In this document: positions 8,278 through 16,902 of the stretch, in pieces | Layout: each line of letters starts with the position of its first letter | Numbering within the stretch: position 1 is the first letter of the stretch | Assembly: GCA_037892765.1 (NCBI GenBank) | Contig: JBBKBW010000031.1 | Origin: Clostridium_AQ sp900552125 | Lineage (GTDB): Bacteria; Bacillota_I; Bacilli_A; Erysipelotrichales; Erysipelotrichaceae | Direction: 5' to 3' (one strand) | Length of the DNA: 33,213 bases | Made by a program: the position numbers and the translations under genes | Notes under the pieces: generated by a model | Told to the model about the DNA's origin: nothing | Databases searched by the model: none | Seen by the model: the letters and a program-made list of their open reading frames with translations, nothing else

Positions 8278-11100
8278 TTATCCTTTCTTCAATACTTTTT
8301 TCAGGTATTGTCCGGTATAGCTGTTTTCTACCTCAACGATCTGTTCAGGTGTACCAGTTGCCATGATCGTACCGCCTTCATCTCCGCCTTCTGGACCAAT
8401 ATCCACAATATAATCAGCACATTTAATAACATCTAGATTATGTTCAATAACAATAACAGTATCACCATTATCCACAATGCGCTGTAATACTTCCATAAGC
8501 TTTTTCACATCATGGGTATGTAAACCGGTAGTAGGTTCATCTAAAATAAACAGTGTTTTTCCCGTAGCTTTTCGCTGCAATTCACTCGCAAGTTTCACAC
8601 GCTGTGCTTCCCCTCCTGATAGAGAAGTTGCACTTTGTCCTAGTTTAATGTAGCCTAATCCTACATCTTTTAATGTCTGCAGCTTATGTTTTATTTTATG
8701 AACATTTGAGAAAAAGTCAATGGCTTCTTCTACACTCATTTCTAATACATCATAAATATTCTTTCCTTTATATGTAACTTGCAAAGTTTCTTCATTGTAA
8801 CGTTTTCCACCACATTCTTCACAAGGCACATAGACATCAGGTAAAAAATGCATTGAAATACGTAAGATTCCATCCCCCTGACATGCTTCGCAACGTCCTC
8901 CCTTAACATTGAAAGAGAAACGTCCTTTTTCATAGCCTCTAAGCTTAGCTTCAGGAGTCTGCGTAAATAATTCACGAATATCATCAAATACTCCTGTATA
9001 AGTTACAGGATTACTACGCGGTGTTCTTCCAATTGGATCTTGTGAAATATCAATAAGTTTATCAATATTCTCAATTCCCTTGATACGTTTATGTTTTCCA
9101 GGTTTAACACGTGTTTTTCCTAACGCATGCATAACACCTTTACTCAGAACTTCATTTACTAAAGAAGATTTACCACTTCCGCTTACTCCTGTCACAACCG
9201 TTAATGTTCCTAGAGGAATCTTTACATTGACATTTTTTAAGTTATTTTCGCTTGCGCCAACGATTTCGATTTTCTTTCCATTACCTTTTCTTCGCTTTTC
9301 CGGAACTTCAATTTTAAGTTTTCCACTTAAATATTGTCCTGTTAAAGAATTTTCATTACGCATGACTTCTTCAGGAGTTCCCGCAGCCACAACATTACCA
9401 CCATGAATACCGGCGCCTGGTCCAATATCGATAATATAATCACTAGCCAACATCGTATCTTCATCATGTTCTACAACAATCAAAGAGTTTCCTAAATCCC
9501 GCATATTTTTTAATGTATCGATCAGACGATCATTATCTCTTTGATGTAAACCAATGCTTGGCTCATCTAATACATATAATACACCGCTTAGACGTGAACC
9601 AATCTGTGTTGCCAGACGAATTCGCTGTGCTTCTCCACCTGATAAAGTTCCAGCCAAACGATCTAAAGTCAAATAACCTAAACCTACATTATTTAAGAAT
9701 CCCAAACGATCACTGATTTCTTTTAATATCAGTTTTGCGATTTCCTGCTGCTGGTGTGTTAACTGTAAGTTTTCCATAAACTGGATAGCCTGTTTTACAG
9801 ACATAGTTGTCCATTCATAAATATTAATACCACCAACTCGAACGCTTAATGCCTGTTCATTTAATCTACGTCCTCCACATACAGGACATGGTGCTTCCAT
9901 TAGAAAAGATCCATACCATTCTCTAGACATGGAAGAGCTGGTTTCCATATAACGACGTTCAATTAACGTACAGACACCTTCTATAAATTCTGTCTTCTTT
10001 GTGACATTACCGCTTCTACTTGCTAAACGATATGAAATCAGATCTTTAGAACCATATAATAATATATTTAGTTCATCTTTCTTTAGATCCTTGATCGGTA
10101 TATCCATATCAATATGATAATAATCTATCAATGCTTTAAATCTCTGCCATTCCAGATTTTCTGTATTGACAATATTTTTATAGAAGGCAATACCACCTTC
10201 ACGAATTGTCTTGTTTTTATCTGGAATTAGACAATCAATATCGACTTTTTGTGTAATACCAAGTCCCTTACAATGATCGCAGGCTCCAAATGGGGCATTA
10301 AAGGAGAACAGTCTAGGTTCTAACTTAGGAATATTAAATCCACAGTATTTACATGAATAATTACTGGAAAATAAAATTTCTTCATCACTATAAGATACTA
10401 CAGCTAAGCCATCACTTAACTTTAACGCAGTTTCTAATGAGTCATGTAAACGAGAACGATCATTGCTTTTCACAATACGATCTACAACAACATCAATATT
10501 ATGTTTCTTATTTTTCTCTAATGCTTCTACATCTTCTAATAATTTTAATTCACCATCTACACGAACACGAATATATCCTTCTTTACGCAAACGCTCAAAT
10601 AGATCCTTATGTGTTCCTTTTTTACCATGAACTACAGGAGATAAAATAGTTAATCTTGTTTTATCTTCCAATTCCATAATACGATCAACCATCTGTTTAA
10701 TCGTTTGTGATGTAATTGGTTCATTGTGAGTTGGACAATAAGGAACTCCAATACGAGCATATAATAAACGTAGGTAGTCATAAATTTCTGTAACAGTTCC
10801 TACTGTAGAACGCGGATTATTGCTGGTGGTTTTCTGATCAATAGAAATAGACGGAGATAACCCTTCAATGGAATCTACATCTGGTTTTTCACTATTGCCT
10901 AAAAATTGTCGAGCATATGCACTTAAGGACTCCACGTAACGTCGCTGTCCTTCTGCATATATTGTATCAAAAGCTAAAGAAGTCTTTCCTGATCCTGATA
11001 CTCCTGTCATAATGACAAATTTATCTCTAGGAATTTTTATATCTATATTCTTTAGATTATTCTCTCTAGCTCCTTTTATATCTATAAAGTCATGATTCAT
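8278..11100 (-). CDS. uvrA: Excinuclease ABC subunit A
   Basis: UvrA is the damage-recognition ATPase of nucleotide excision repair and loads UvrB. With the ATG at 11100 it has 940 residues, the usual length. It shows two ABC ATPase modules: Walker A GVSGSGKT (33-40) and a second GVSGSGKS in the C-terminal half; two LSGGEAQR signatures; zinc-binding CxxC pairs (CKYCGF, CDHCKG, CEACQGDG, CEECGGKR). The reading frame extends 16 codons further upstream, but GGAGGT lies 7 bases before the ATG at 11100 and conserved UvrA sequence begins there, so I reject the longer start. uvrB, often a neighbour, is absent. No clear LexA box was seen upstream. Confidence 0.97.
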   Translation of the reverse strand: MNHDFIDIKGARENNLKNIDIKIPRDKFVIMTGVSGSGKTSLAFDTIYAEGQRRYVESLSAYARQFLGNSEKPDVDSIEGLSPSISIDQKTTSNNPRSTVGTVTEIYDYLRLLYARIGVPYCPTHNEPITSQTIKQMVDRIMELEDKTRLTILSPVVHGKKGTHKDLFERLRKEGYIRVRVDGELKLLEDVEALEKNKKHNIDVVVDRIVKSNDRSRLHDSLETALKLSDGLAVVSYSDEEILFSSNYSCKYCGFNIPKLEPRLFSFNAPFGACDHCKGLGITQKVDIDCLIPDKNKTIREGGIAFYKNIVNTENLEWQRFKALIDYYHIDMDIPIKDLKKDELNILLYGSKDLISYRLASRSGNVTKKTEFIEGVCTLIERRYMETSSSMSREWYGSFLMEAPCPVCGGRRLNEQALSVRVGGINIYEWTTMSVKQAIQFMENLQLTHQQQEIAKLILKEISDRLGFLNNVGLGYLTLDRLAGTLSGGEAQRIRLATQIGSRLSGVLYVLDEPSIGLHQRDNDRLIDTLKNMRDLGNSLIVVEHDEDTMLASDYIIDIGPGAGIHGGNVVAAGTPEEVMRNENSLTGQYLSGKLKIEVPEKRRKGNGKKIEIVGASENNLKNVNVKIPLGTLTVVTGVSGSGKSSLVNEVLSKGVMHALGKTRVKPGKHKRIKGIENIDKLIDISQDPIGRTPRSNPVTYTGVFDDIRELFTQTPEAKLRGYEKGRFSFNVKGGRCEACQGDGILRISMHFLPDVYVPCEECGGKRYNEETLQVTYKGKNIYDVLEMSVEEAIDFFSNVHKIKHKLQTLKDVGLGYIKLGQSATSLSGGEAQRVKLASELQRKATGKTLFILDEPTTGLHTHDVKKLMEVLQRIVDNGDTVIVIEHNLDVIKCADYIVDIGPEGGDEGGTIMATGTPEQIVEVENSYTGQYLKKVLKKG

Positions 11101-11127
11101 AACCATTACCTCCAAACTTACCATATT

Positions 11128-11133
11128 ATTATA
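11128..11133 (-). promoter_or_regulatory. -10 box of the uvrA operon promoter
   Basis: A perfect TATAAT on the minus strand sits about 28 bases before the uvrA start. The matching -35 region (AAGCTT at 17 bases) is poor, so strength may depend on another factor. It lies between the degV terminator and uvrA, the right place for a promoter. Confidence 0.5.
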
Positions 11134-11198
11134 CATTAGTATTCCCAAAAAAGCTTAGCATTCGCATTATTTTCAATATATTTTTTCTATTATGATAA

Positions 11199-11228
11199 GA
11201 AAAACGGTATGCCTTTAAAGTATACCGT
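11199..11228 (-). terminator. Intrinsic terminator after the first degV gene
   Basis: Minus-strand stem ACGGTATAC/GCATACCGT (8 of 9 paired) with a 7-nt loop, followed by TTTTT. It lies 11 bases beyond the degV stop and separates degV from uvrA transcription. Confidence 0.8.
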
Positions 11229-11239
11229 AAGATTAGCTA

Positions 11240-12094
11240 TTATCCCTTAATTTGTTTAAAATATTGAACTGCCTGACAGCCTCTACCTGTATGAACACCT
11301 ACAACACTTACTAACTTTATAATCTGATGTGTTGCATTTGGAAATGCTTTTTTGATTTTATCCATATAAACTAATGCTTCTTCCTCATCATCCGCATGAG
11401 CCACAGTGATTAGATAAGAATCATCTACATGGTCTTCTTTCATCAGATCAATAACACGGTCCATAGCTTTATGCATCGTCCGCACTTTATCTTGTACATC
11501 AATTTTACCTGATGTCTCTTCATTAATTTTTAAAATCGGTTTAATTTTTAATAATCCGCCTAGTGTTGCGGCCAATGGAGTCAAACGTCCTCCGCGCTTT
11601 AAATGCTGCAGATCACTTGGCAATAAAATCGTATTCGTAGAATGAACGACTTCCTGTAAAACCTCTTTAATGTGATCAACGCTACTTCCAGCCTCATGCA
11701 TAGATTTAGCAAGTTTTATCATATATTCCTGAACAACTGCTGTCACATGACAATCTACATAATCAAATGCAATTCCCAACTGCTGTGCTATCATTTCCAT
11801 TGCGTTTAAAGTACCACTTAAACCTCTACAAATCGGTACAGCAAAAATCATGTCATACCCCTGATTTTTTAGATTGGTGAAAAGTTCTTCTATTTTTCCT
11901 AAAGATGGCAAAGAAGTAGACAACATTTTTCCTTCTTTCATCATTTCATATATTTCATCGATTCCTAATTCTTCTAAATCCTGATAGTTCTGATTATCAC
12001 AACTTACCTGTAAAGGTACACTATATATACCATCTTGTAAAAGTTCATTTACAGATTTTCCTGTTCCACTATCTGTTACAAATGCTATTTTCAT
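11240..12094 (-). CDS. DegV family fatty-acid-binding protein (copy 1)
   Basis: DegV proteins bind a fatty acid in the cytoplasm; some act as FakB, presenting it to the fatty acid kinase FakA for phospholipid synthesis. The 284 residues begin MKIAFVTDSGTG, followed by the STSLPS segment (about 59-64), HLKRGGRLTPLAA in the second domain and a C-terminal VGVHTGRGC. The frame extends three codons further upstream, but that ATG lies 1 base from the AGGAGG; the ATG at 12094 has a 10-base spacing and matches the start of the paralogue. It has its own -10 box and terminator. It is clearly homologous to the next degV gene but not a recent duplicate. No fakA is nearby. Confidence 0.93.
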   Translation of the reverse strand: MKIAFVTDSGTGKSVNELLQDGIYSVPLQVSCDNQNYQDLEELGIDEIYEMMKEGKMLSTSLPSLGKIEELFTNLKNQGYDMIFAVPICRGLSGTLNAMEMIAQQLGIAFDYVDCHVTAVVQEYMIKLAKSMHEAGSSVDHIKEVLQEVVHSTNTILLPSDLQHLKRGGRLTPLAATLGGLLKIKPILKINEETSGKIDVQDKVRTMHKAMDRVIDLMKEDHVDDSYLITVAHADDEEEALVYMDKIKKAFPNATHQIIKLVSVVGVHTGRGCQAVQYFKQIKG

Positions 12095-12118
12095 AAAGAT
12101 CATGCCTCCTATATTACT

Positions 12119-12124
12119 ATTATA
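12119..12124 (-). promoter_or_regulatory. -10 box for the first degV gene
   Basis: A perfect TATAAT on the minus strand (AGGTATAATAG) about 25 bases before the degV start. At 17-base spacing the -35 is only a T-run, so this is a partial promoter call. Confidence 0.5.
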
Positions 12125-12437
12125 CCTTATTTTATAAATGAAAAAAACCTTTTGCTCAATGAAAAATTAATATCTCTACTCAGTAGAATTAAAATAAATA
12201 TATGATATCTTTAGTTTTAGATATTTCATAATGTTATTATAAATGTAATTTAGTATTTATAACTAAAAGTATGATAATGTTTCCTGCTTACTAAAGCTCA
12301 CATTCAAACTATCATCTTTTATAGTTTTGTAAAAAGGCAGCCTTATTACTAACTCAATTATAGTATATTAATATCTGGTATCTTTTTCATTATCCTTAAC
12401 ATAAAAACTCCTAAATTTTCTTAGAGTAGTTATTAAC
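12125..12437. other. Gene-free AT-rich spacer between the two degV genes
   Basis: No credible reading frame or known RNA is visible. The one structure noted is an imperfect inverted repeat: 12261-12276 (AACTAAAAGTATGATA) faces 12310-12326 (TATCATCTTTTATAGTT) with about 33 bases between, which could fold into a long AT-rich hairpin. Shorter AT-rich dyads occur near 12200-12230. Function unknown. Confidence 0.4.
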
Positions 12438-12470
12438 AAAAAAAAATAAGAACACTTTTAAAGTGTCCTT
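12438..12470 (-). terminator. Intrinsic terminator after the second degV gene
   Basis: Minus-strand stem AAGGACACTT/AAGTGTTCTT (10 pairs, one G-T) with a 3-nt loop, followed by one A and a run of nine T. It starts 3 bases after the degV stop. A textbook terminator. Confidence 0.92.
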
Positions 12471-12472
12471 AA

Positions 12473-13327
12473 TTACATTTCAACTTTCTTAATATATTGC
12501 ATACCAAGACATCCTAATCCGGTATGCACACTGATGACTGCACAAATTAATCCATAGTATAAATCAAGTCCTGGGAATTGCTCTTCCATCAATGTTTTTA
12601 ATTTCATTCCTTCTTCTGGAGCACCACTGTGAATCATGGTTAGGTAATAGCTTTCATCTAAGTTTTGCTCAGCAAATGTTGCAATGGCTTTAGCCTGCGC
12701 TTTGCTCATCGTACGTACTTTATCAAATACATCGATTTTGCCTTCTGAAACACGATCCAAACGAAGAATTGGTTTAATTTTCAATAATCCTCCTAATGCT
12801 GCAGCTAATGGTGTCAAACGTCCACCACGTTTTAGATGCTGCAAATCATCTGGAATGATCAAAGTACCACTATGTTCGATGCTATAATTCAAACGTCTGA
12901 TTATTTCATCAAGCTCAATACCTTTATCTACTAATTTCTTTGCAGATTCCGCCAAATAACGCTGAATATTACATGTTGTATAGCATTCAATCACATGAAG
13001 ATTAATTCCAATATCTTTTGCGACTGCCTGCATAACGCTAGAAGTAGAAGATAACCCTCCACTTAATGGCACAGCAATCACGGCATCATATTCTTTTTCT
13101 TTTAACTCAGTAAAGCATTCCTCTATTAATCCCATAGGTGGCATAGAAGTTGTTGGCATTCCGCCATTTCTTAAGCATTCATAAATTTCTTCTACCGTTA
13201 TATTTTCACCATCAAGATACATTTTATCCTGAATAATGATTTGCAAAGGCAGATAAAAAATTCCTAAATCGTCCGCCTCTTTTTTTGTAAGGCCGCTTCC
13301 GCTATCTGTAACTATTGCGATTTTCAT
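12473..13327 (-). CDS. DegV family fatty-acid-binding protein (copy 2)
   Basis: A second 284-residue DegV/FakB-type protein, expected to bind a fatty acid in the cytoplasm and hand it to a fatty acid kinase. It begins MKIAIVTDSGSG, carries TTSMPP (about 58-63), DDLQHLKRGGRLTPLAAALGGLLKI-type second-domain core and ends with SVHTGLGC. It shares the core of the neighbouring copy but differs widely elsewhere, so the two may prefer different acyl chains, as FakB1 and FakB2 do in Staphylococcus (inference). A purine-rich GGGGCGGAG lies before the ATG. It has its own strong promoter, a palindromic candidate operator and a terminator, so it is transcribed and perhaps regulated alone. Confidence 0.93.
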   Translation of the reverse strand: MKIAIVTDSGSGLTKKEADDLGIFYLPLQIIIQDKMYLDGENITVEEIYECLRNGGMPTTSMPPMGLIEECFTELKEKEYDAVIAVPLSGGLSSTSSVMQAVAKDIGINLHVIECYTTCNIQRYLAESAKKLVDKGIELDEIIRRLNYSIEHSGTLIIPDDLQHLKRGGRLTPLAAALGGLLKIKPILRLDRVSEGKIDVFDKVRTMSKAQAKAIATFAEQNLDESYYLTMIHSGAPEEGMKLKTLMEEQFPGLDLYYGLICAVISVHTGLGCLGMQYIKKVEM

Positions 13328-13355
13328 ATACTCCGCCCCTTTTTCTCAAATTTAA

Positions 13356-13371
13356 ATTCTCTATAGAGAAT
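13356..13371. promoter_or_regulatory. Perfect 16-bp palindrome, candidate operator
   Basis: ATTCTCTATAGAGAAT is a perfect dyad lying about 10-25 bases downstream of the predicted transcription start of the second degV gene. A further half-site-like copy, TTCTCTAT, lies at 13383-13390 over the start region. The position suits a repressor roadblock. Confidence 0.5.
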
Positions 13372-13387
13372 AAAATATCCGTTCTCT

Positions 13388-13415
13388 ATTATATCAAGAT
13401 TGTTTTGAATGTCAA
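13388..13415 (-). promoter_or_regulatory. Strong promoter of the second degV gene
   Basis: Minus strand TTGACA (13410-13415) and TATAAT (13388-13393) are both perfect, with 16-base spacing, and TGA precedes the -10 (extended -10). It is the best promoter in the window. It starts about 20 bases after the pullulanase stop, so the degV gene does not depend on readthrough. Confidence 0.85.
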
Positions 13416-13435
13416 ACAAGAATCGTATTAACCTT

Positions 13436-15559
13436 CTACAACAAATCATTTCTACTAAAAATAATTGTACTATATGGGCTAATATTTACTTTCTTAATCA
13501 AAATATCTTCTGATTTTCCATTATAGTAAATCAAAGGATACGCTTCTTGAAATTCATATGTGAAAACTTCTCCTGTAGGATTAAAGATTACCACCATATC
13601 ATCATGTTCATCTTTAATTTTATACAACAATACCTTTTGTTCTATATCTTCAAAAGATACATGTTGTTCCACTTCTTCTCTTGTGGAATAGCGGAGTACT
13701 TTATGTTTTTTTCGAATTTGAATCAAATCCTTTGTAATATCCACAATTTCCTTGTATTGATTCTTTCGCTGATAATCTATTTTATTAATATCATCACTTT
13801 CTTCATATGTGTTTGGAAGTCCATGTTTACTGCGTGCAAATTCCTGCCCTGAATGAATGAATGGAATACCCTGTGCCAATAGTACTGCCGCCATTAGCAT
13901 TTTGGCACGTTCGATACGTACCTCTTTATTATCTTCCTTACAGCACTCTTTCAATTTATCCCATGAAGTCATATTGTCATGGCATTCCACATAGTTAACT
14001 ACATTTCTAGGATGTTGGAATAAAGGATCCATACCTACATGGACACAGCTAGCAGCTAAACAGTTTTTCATGATATCAATTAGATATGTTGAACCTGTAC
14101 AATATCCCTTAACACTTACTTCATTCGTGCTCGTTCTACCTTTCACAACATCTCTAAAGCGATCAGAGAAATGTGCAACATCAGGCATTTTCGCATTGTT
14201 CATAATACTAGCACGTCTTCTGTAATCCAAGAAACTAGGCATATCCCATCCTTCTCCATAGACCATAAAATCAGGATGAATAGCTGTACATGCTTCATAG
14301 ACTTCATTAATCGTATCAACATCTAATATTCCCATTAAATCAAAACGAAAACCATCAATATGATACGTACGCACTAAGAATGTACAGGCATCCACAATAT
14401 ACTTGTGGCACATTTTTCTTGTCGAATCAAGATCATTTCCACAATAACTTCCATTAGAGAAATCACCATTCTGATTCATCTGGAAATAGTAATTTGGTAC
14501 TGTGTTTTCAAAAGCATGTGTATTTTTATCATATACATGGTTAAACACAACATCAAGATTTACACGAATACCATTCGCATGACAATCTTCAACTAACTTA
14601 ATAAATCCAAATATACGTGCATAAGGATTGGAAGGTTCAGAGCTATAACTTCCTTCTAATACCCGATATTGAACCGGATCATAGCCCCAGTTGTAATGTA
14701 AACGAGGATAATTTTCATCTACAGAACCAAAATCCATTACTGGCATTAACTGAACATGAGTAATACCCAGTGATTTTAAATAAGAAAAACCAGTCTCTTT
14801 TTCTTTTGTAGTTTCATTTTCTTCCACAAATCCATTAAACTTTCCTGGAAATGTTACTCCTATACCATTTTGAATTGTAAAGTCACGTACACTTGTCTCA
14901 TAAATAATCGCATCACAGGCACTTTCCATATCAGGAAGCGGTGTATCTTTTACCCTAATTTTAAATAAATCAACTACTGCACTTCTTCTGGAATTTTCAA
15001 TGGAAGCTACACCATATGGATCAAGTGTTTGTCTCCATTCTCCATTGACCCTTACAAGATATATATAGGTTGCATTTTCTAAATTATCTAAGATTGTATA
15101 GCGGAATACACCTTTATCTGTTCTCTGCATTTCATATGTCTGAATATGATTATTCTTGCTTATTTCCAATTTTACCCTAGAAGCTGTTGGCGCCCATAAA
15201 GCAAAAGCGGTCTGATCATCCTGATACGTGTATCCTAAATCATCTCCGTCATAATAAAACTGTTCATCAAAACGTTCTGTTTTTACAATACCGCTATATT
15301 CTAAAACTGTGCTGCGGGCATGCTGGTGAACAACATAATATTCCACACCAATCTGAATTGTATCATATAGTGCTAATGTGTATTTATTATAATTGTTTTG
15401 TGTGGTTTCTATTGATTGAATATGCAGATCAAATAGATGCCCCTGTTCATCTTTTAGATAGAATTTATTGCTGGCACCTTCGTAACTGTTTCTAGACATG
15501 AAAACTATGATTTTATCATAATCATCTAAATAAGCTTCGTAATATTTTTCCTGTCTCAT
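13436..15559 (-). CDS. pulA: Type I pullulanase (glycogen/starch debranching, GH13)
   Basis: This enzyme hydrolyses alpha-1,6 branches of pullulan, glycogen or limit dextrins. The 707 residues lack a signal peptide, so it acts inside the cell. Residues 1-100 form an N-terminal beta domain, about 105-200 a CBM48-like domain (FALWAPTASRVKL) and about 215-610 the GH13 barrel. The type I signature YNWGYDP is at 289-295; the other conserved regions are DVVFNH (336-341), DGFRFDLMG (402-410, nucleophile Asp407), YGEGWD (434-439, acid/base Glu436) and VECHDN (524-529). It follows glycogen phosphorylase and an M20 peptidase on the same strand. The ATG has no good ribosome binding site of its own and overlaps the stop of a possible 8-codon leader ORF. 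Confidence 0.95.
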   Translation of the reverse strand: MRQEKYYEAYLDDYDKIIVFMSRNSYEGASNKFYLKDEQGHLFDLHIQSIETTQNNYNKYTLALYDTIQIGVEYYVVHQHARSTVLEYSGIVKTERFDEQFYYDGDDLGYTYQDDQTAFALWAPTASRVKLEISKNNHIQTYEMQRTDKGVFRYTILDNLENATYIYLVRVNGEWRQTLDPYGVASIENSRRSAVVDLFKIRVKDTPLPDMESACDAIIYETSVRDFTIQNGIGVTFPGKFNGFVEENETTKEKETGFSYLKSLGITHVQLMPVMDFGSVDENYPRLHYNWGYDPVQYRVLEGSYSSEPSNPYARIFGFIKLVEDCHANGIRVNLDVVFNHVYDKNTHAFENTVPNYYFQMNQNGDFSNGSYCGNDLDSTRKMCHKYIVDACTFLVRTYHIDGFRFDLMGILDVDTINEVYEACTAIHPDFMVYGEGWDMPSFLDYRRRASIMNNAKMPDVAHFSDRFRDVVKGRTSTNEVSVKGYCTGSTYLIDIMKNCLAASCVHVGMDPLFQHPRNVVNYVECHDNMTSWDKLKECCKEDNKEVRIERAKMLMAAVLLAQGIPFIHSGQEFARSKHGLPNTYEESDDINKIDYQRKNQYKEIVDITKDLIQIRKKHKVLRYSTREEVEQHVSFEDIEQKVLLYKIKDEHDDMVVIFNPTGEVFTYEFQEAYPLIYYNGKSEDILIKKVNISPYSTIIFSRNDLL

Positions 15560-15582
15560 ACTATGTTAAGCTGATTGCTCAA
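15556..15582 (-). CDS. Possible 8-codon leader ORF overlapping the pullulanase start
   Basis: A TTG codon (15580-15582) sits 6 bases after a strong AGGTGG ribosome binding site and opens a frame encoding MSNQLNIV. Its TGA stop overlaps the pullulanase ATG as ATGA. The pullulanase ATG itself has no obvious Shine-Dalgarno, so ribosomes ending here could reinitiate on it. An alternative is that the AGGTGG marks chance purine-rich sequence. Confidence 0.35.
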   Translation of the reverse strand: MSNQLNIV

Positions 15583-15654
15583 CTTACACCACCTTTCCTA
15601 TACTATACAGATTATTCCTTTATTAAGCATAGTTTTATTTTGTCCCCTAACATT

Positions 15655-15663
15655 ATTATAACA
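15655..15663 (-). promoter_or_regulatory. Extended -10 promoter for pullulanase
   Basis: Minus strand TGTTATAAT is a perfect extended -10 (TGN + TATAAT). No good -35 is visible. It is about 95 bases before the pullulanase ATG and just after the M20 peptidase stop. A weaker TATAGT occurs closer to the gene. Confidence 0.4.
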
Positions 15664-15681
15664 AATATTCCTTATAAGTAG

Positions 15682-16842
15682 TTATTTTTCTTTGCGTTGT
15701 GAGAATTCTTTTTTAGCTTTCTCTAATAAGTCTTTTTCAACAATTAATCTTCGTCCAATATTAGCTAAAGCATAAGCTCCATCAATTAATGCCTGCCTTC
15801 CTTTTTCAGAAATAGTGGCATCTGCCATTTCTATGGAATGTCCATTTACATATTCATCCGCAATTTTAATATATCCTTGTAAGGTAGGACAACAATAGCT
15901 TACACTTCCTACATCTGTACTTCCTGAAGGTATTTCGTCTACCTTTTCCCATGAATAAGATAGTTCTTCATACTCTTCGCTTAATAAATCTGCCAATGTA
16001 TAGTTGATTAAACAGTCATCATAAGGTGTCTCATAGGTAGATATATCACATGTACAGCCTGTCATGGCACATGCACCTTCTACACATTGTTTTGCTTTTT
16101 CACATAGCTCTTTTACATAGTCCATGGTTTCTCCACGAAAATAATAATCCATGCAAGCATATGCCGGTATGACATTAGCTGCTTCCCCACCATGAGTAAT
16201 TACCCCATGAATAAATGTATTAGGTCTAGCAAATTGTCGCAATAAATTAATAGACATATAACTCATAACAGCGGCATCTAGTGCACTTTTACCATTTTCA
16301 GGATGACATGCATGCGCATTTTTACCATGGAATTCAAAACGCAATGGATAAATAGCCAAGCTTCGTGCCCCCAATGTATTAACAGTATCCGGATGAAGCA
16401 TTAAGGCCGCATCTACATCATCAAAGACATGCTTTTCTGCCATGATAACTTTTCCACCAAAGTTTTCCTCAGCTGGGGTTCCTATTACTCTTACTTCCCC
16501 ACCAATCTCAGATAAAATGCTTTTTAAAGCGCAGCCGGCACCTACTGATATACCTGCAATTAGATTATGGCCACATCCATGGCCAATTTCTGGCAATGCA
16601 TCATATTCACAAAGATAAGCAATAACTGGACCTGGTTTCTCACTTTTATAAATGGCAAGAAAGCCTGTTGGTACAATATACTCTCGTATTACATCAAAGC
16701 CTTCTTTTTCTAACTGATCGCATAACACATGCATCGAACGTGTTTCCTGATTTCCTATTTCTGGATGTTCATATAAATCTTTTACAATATAATAATATTC
16801 TTCTTGATGTTTTTGTAAGTGTTGTAATAAGTGTTGTTTCAT
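15682..16842 (-). CDS. M20 family metallopeptidase/amidohydrolase
   Basis: A cytoplasmic zinc-type amidohydrolase of the M20D branch, related to AbgB, YxeP and N-acyl-amino-acid hydrolases; the substrate cannot be told from sequence. The 386 residues show the metal-binding run EYDALPEIGHGCGHN (79-93), the PAEE motif (123-126, with the catalytic Glu pair), MLHPD (148-152) and a dimerisation domain opening with HGKNAHACHP (173-182). The length is normal and there is no signal peptide. AAAGGGATTTT precedes the ATG. It lies 60 bases downstream of glycogen phosphorylase with a hairpin between them. It is not an obvious partner in glycogen breakdown, so its placement may be incidental. Confidence 0.9.
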   Translation of the reverse strand: MKQHLLQHLQKHQEEYYYIVKDLYEHPEIGNQETRSMHVLCDQLEKEGFDVIREYIVPTGFLAIYKSEKPGPVIAYLCEYDALPEIGHGCGHNLIAGISVGAGCALKSILSEIGGEVRVIGTPAEENFGGKVIMAEKHVFDDVDAALMLHPDTVNTLGARSLAIYPLRFEFHGKNAHACHPENGKSALDAAVMSYMSINLLRQFARPNTFIHGVITHGGEAANVIPAYACMDYYFRGETMDYVKELCEKAKQCVEGACAMTGCTCDISTYETPYDDCLINYTLADLLSEEYEELSYSWEKVDEIPSGSTDVGSVSYCCPTLQGYIKIADEYVNGHSIEMADATISEKGRQALIDGAYALANIGRRLIVEKDLLEKAKKEFSQRKEK

Positions 16843-16862
16843 AAAATCCCTTTCTATTTGTC

Positions 16863-16890
16863 AAAAGGTCGGAATTCAATGTCCCGACCT
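16863..16890 (-). terminator. Terminator-like hairpin after glycogen phosphorylase
   Basis: Minus-strand stem AGGTCGGGA/TTCCGACCT (9 pairs, one G-T) followed by only four T. The GC-rich stem with a short T-run suggests partial termination or an mRNA processing/stability signal between glgP and the M20 gene, reducing expression of the downstream gene. Confidence 0.6.
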
Positions 16891-16902
16891 AATCATGTAT
16901 TT

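Noticed and set aside
8742..8987. 81-codon minus-strand frame inside uvrA
   Set aside because: It overlaps conserved UvrA coding sequence in another frame, has no ribosome binding site and resembles nothing known.
11101..11148. N-terminal extension of UvrA by 16 residues
   Set aside because: The upstream codons overlap the promoter -10 box and the GGAGGT site; the shorter start matches the family.
11101..11198. LexA/SOS box upstream of uvrA
   Set aside because: I looked for CGAAC-N4-GTTCG-type sequence and saw none; regulation by SOS cannot be claimed.
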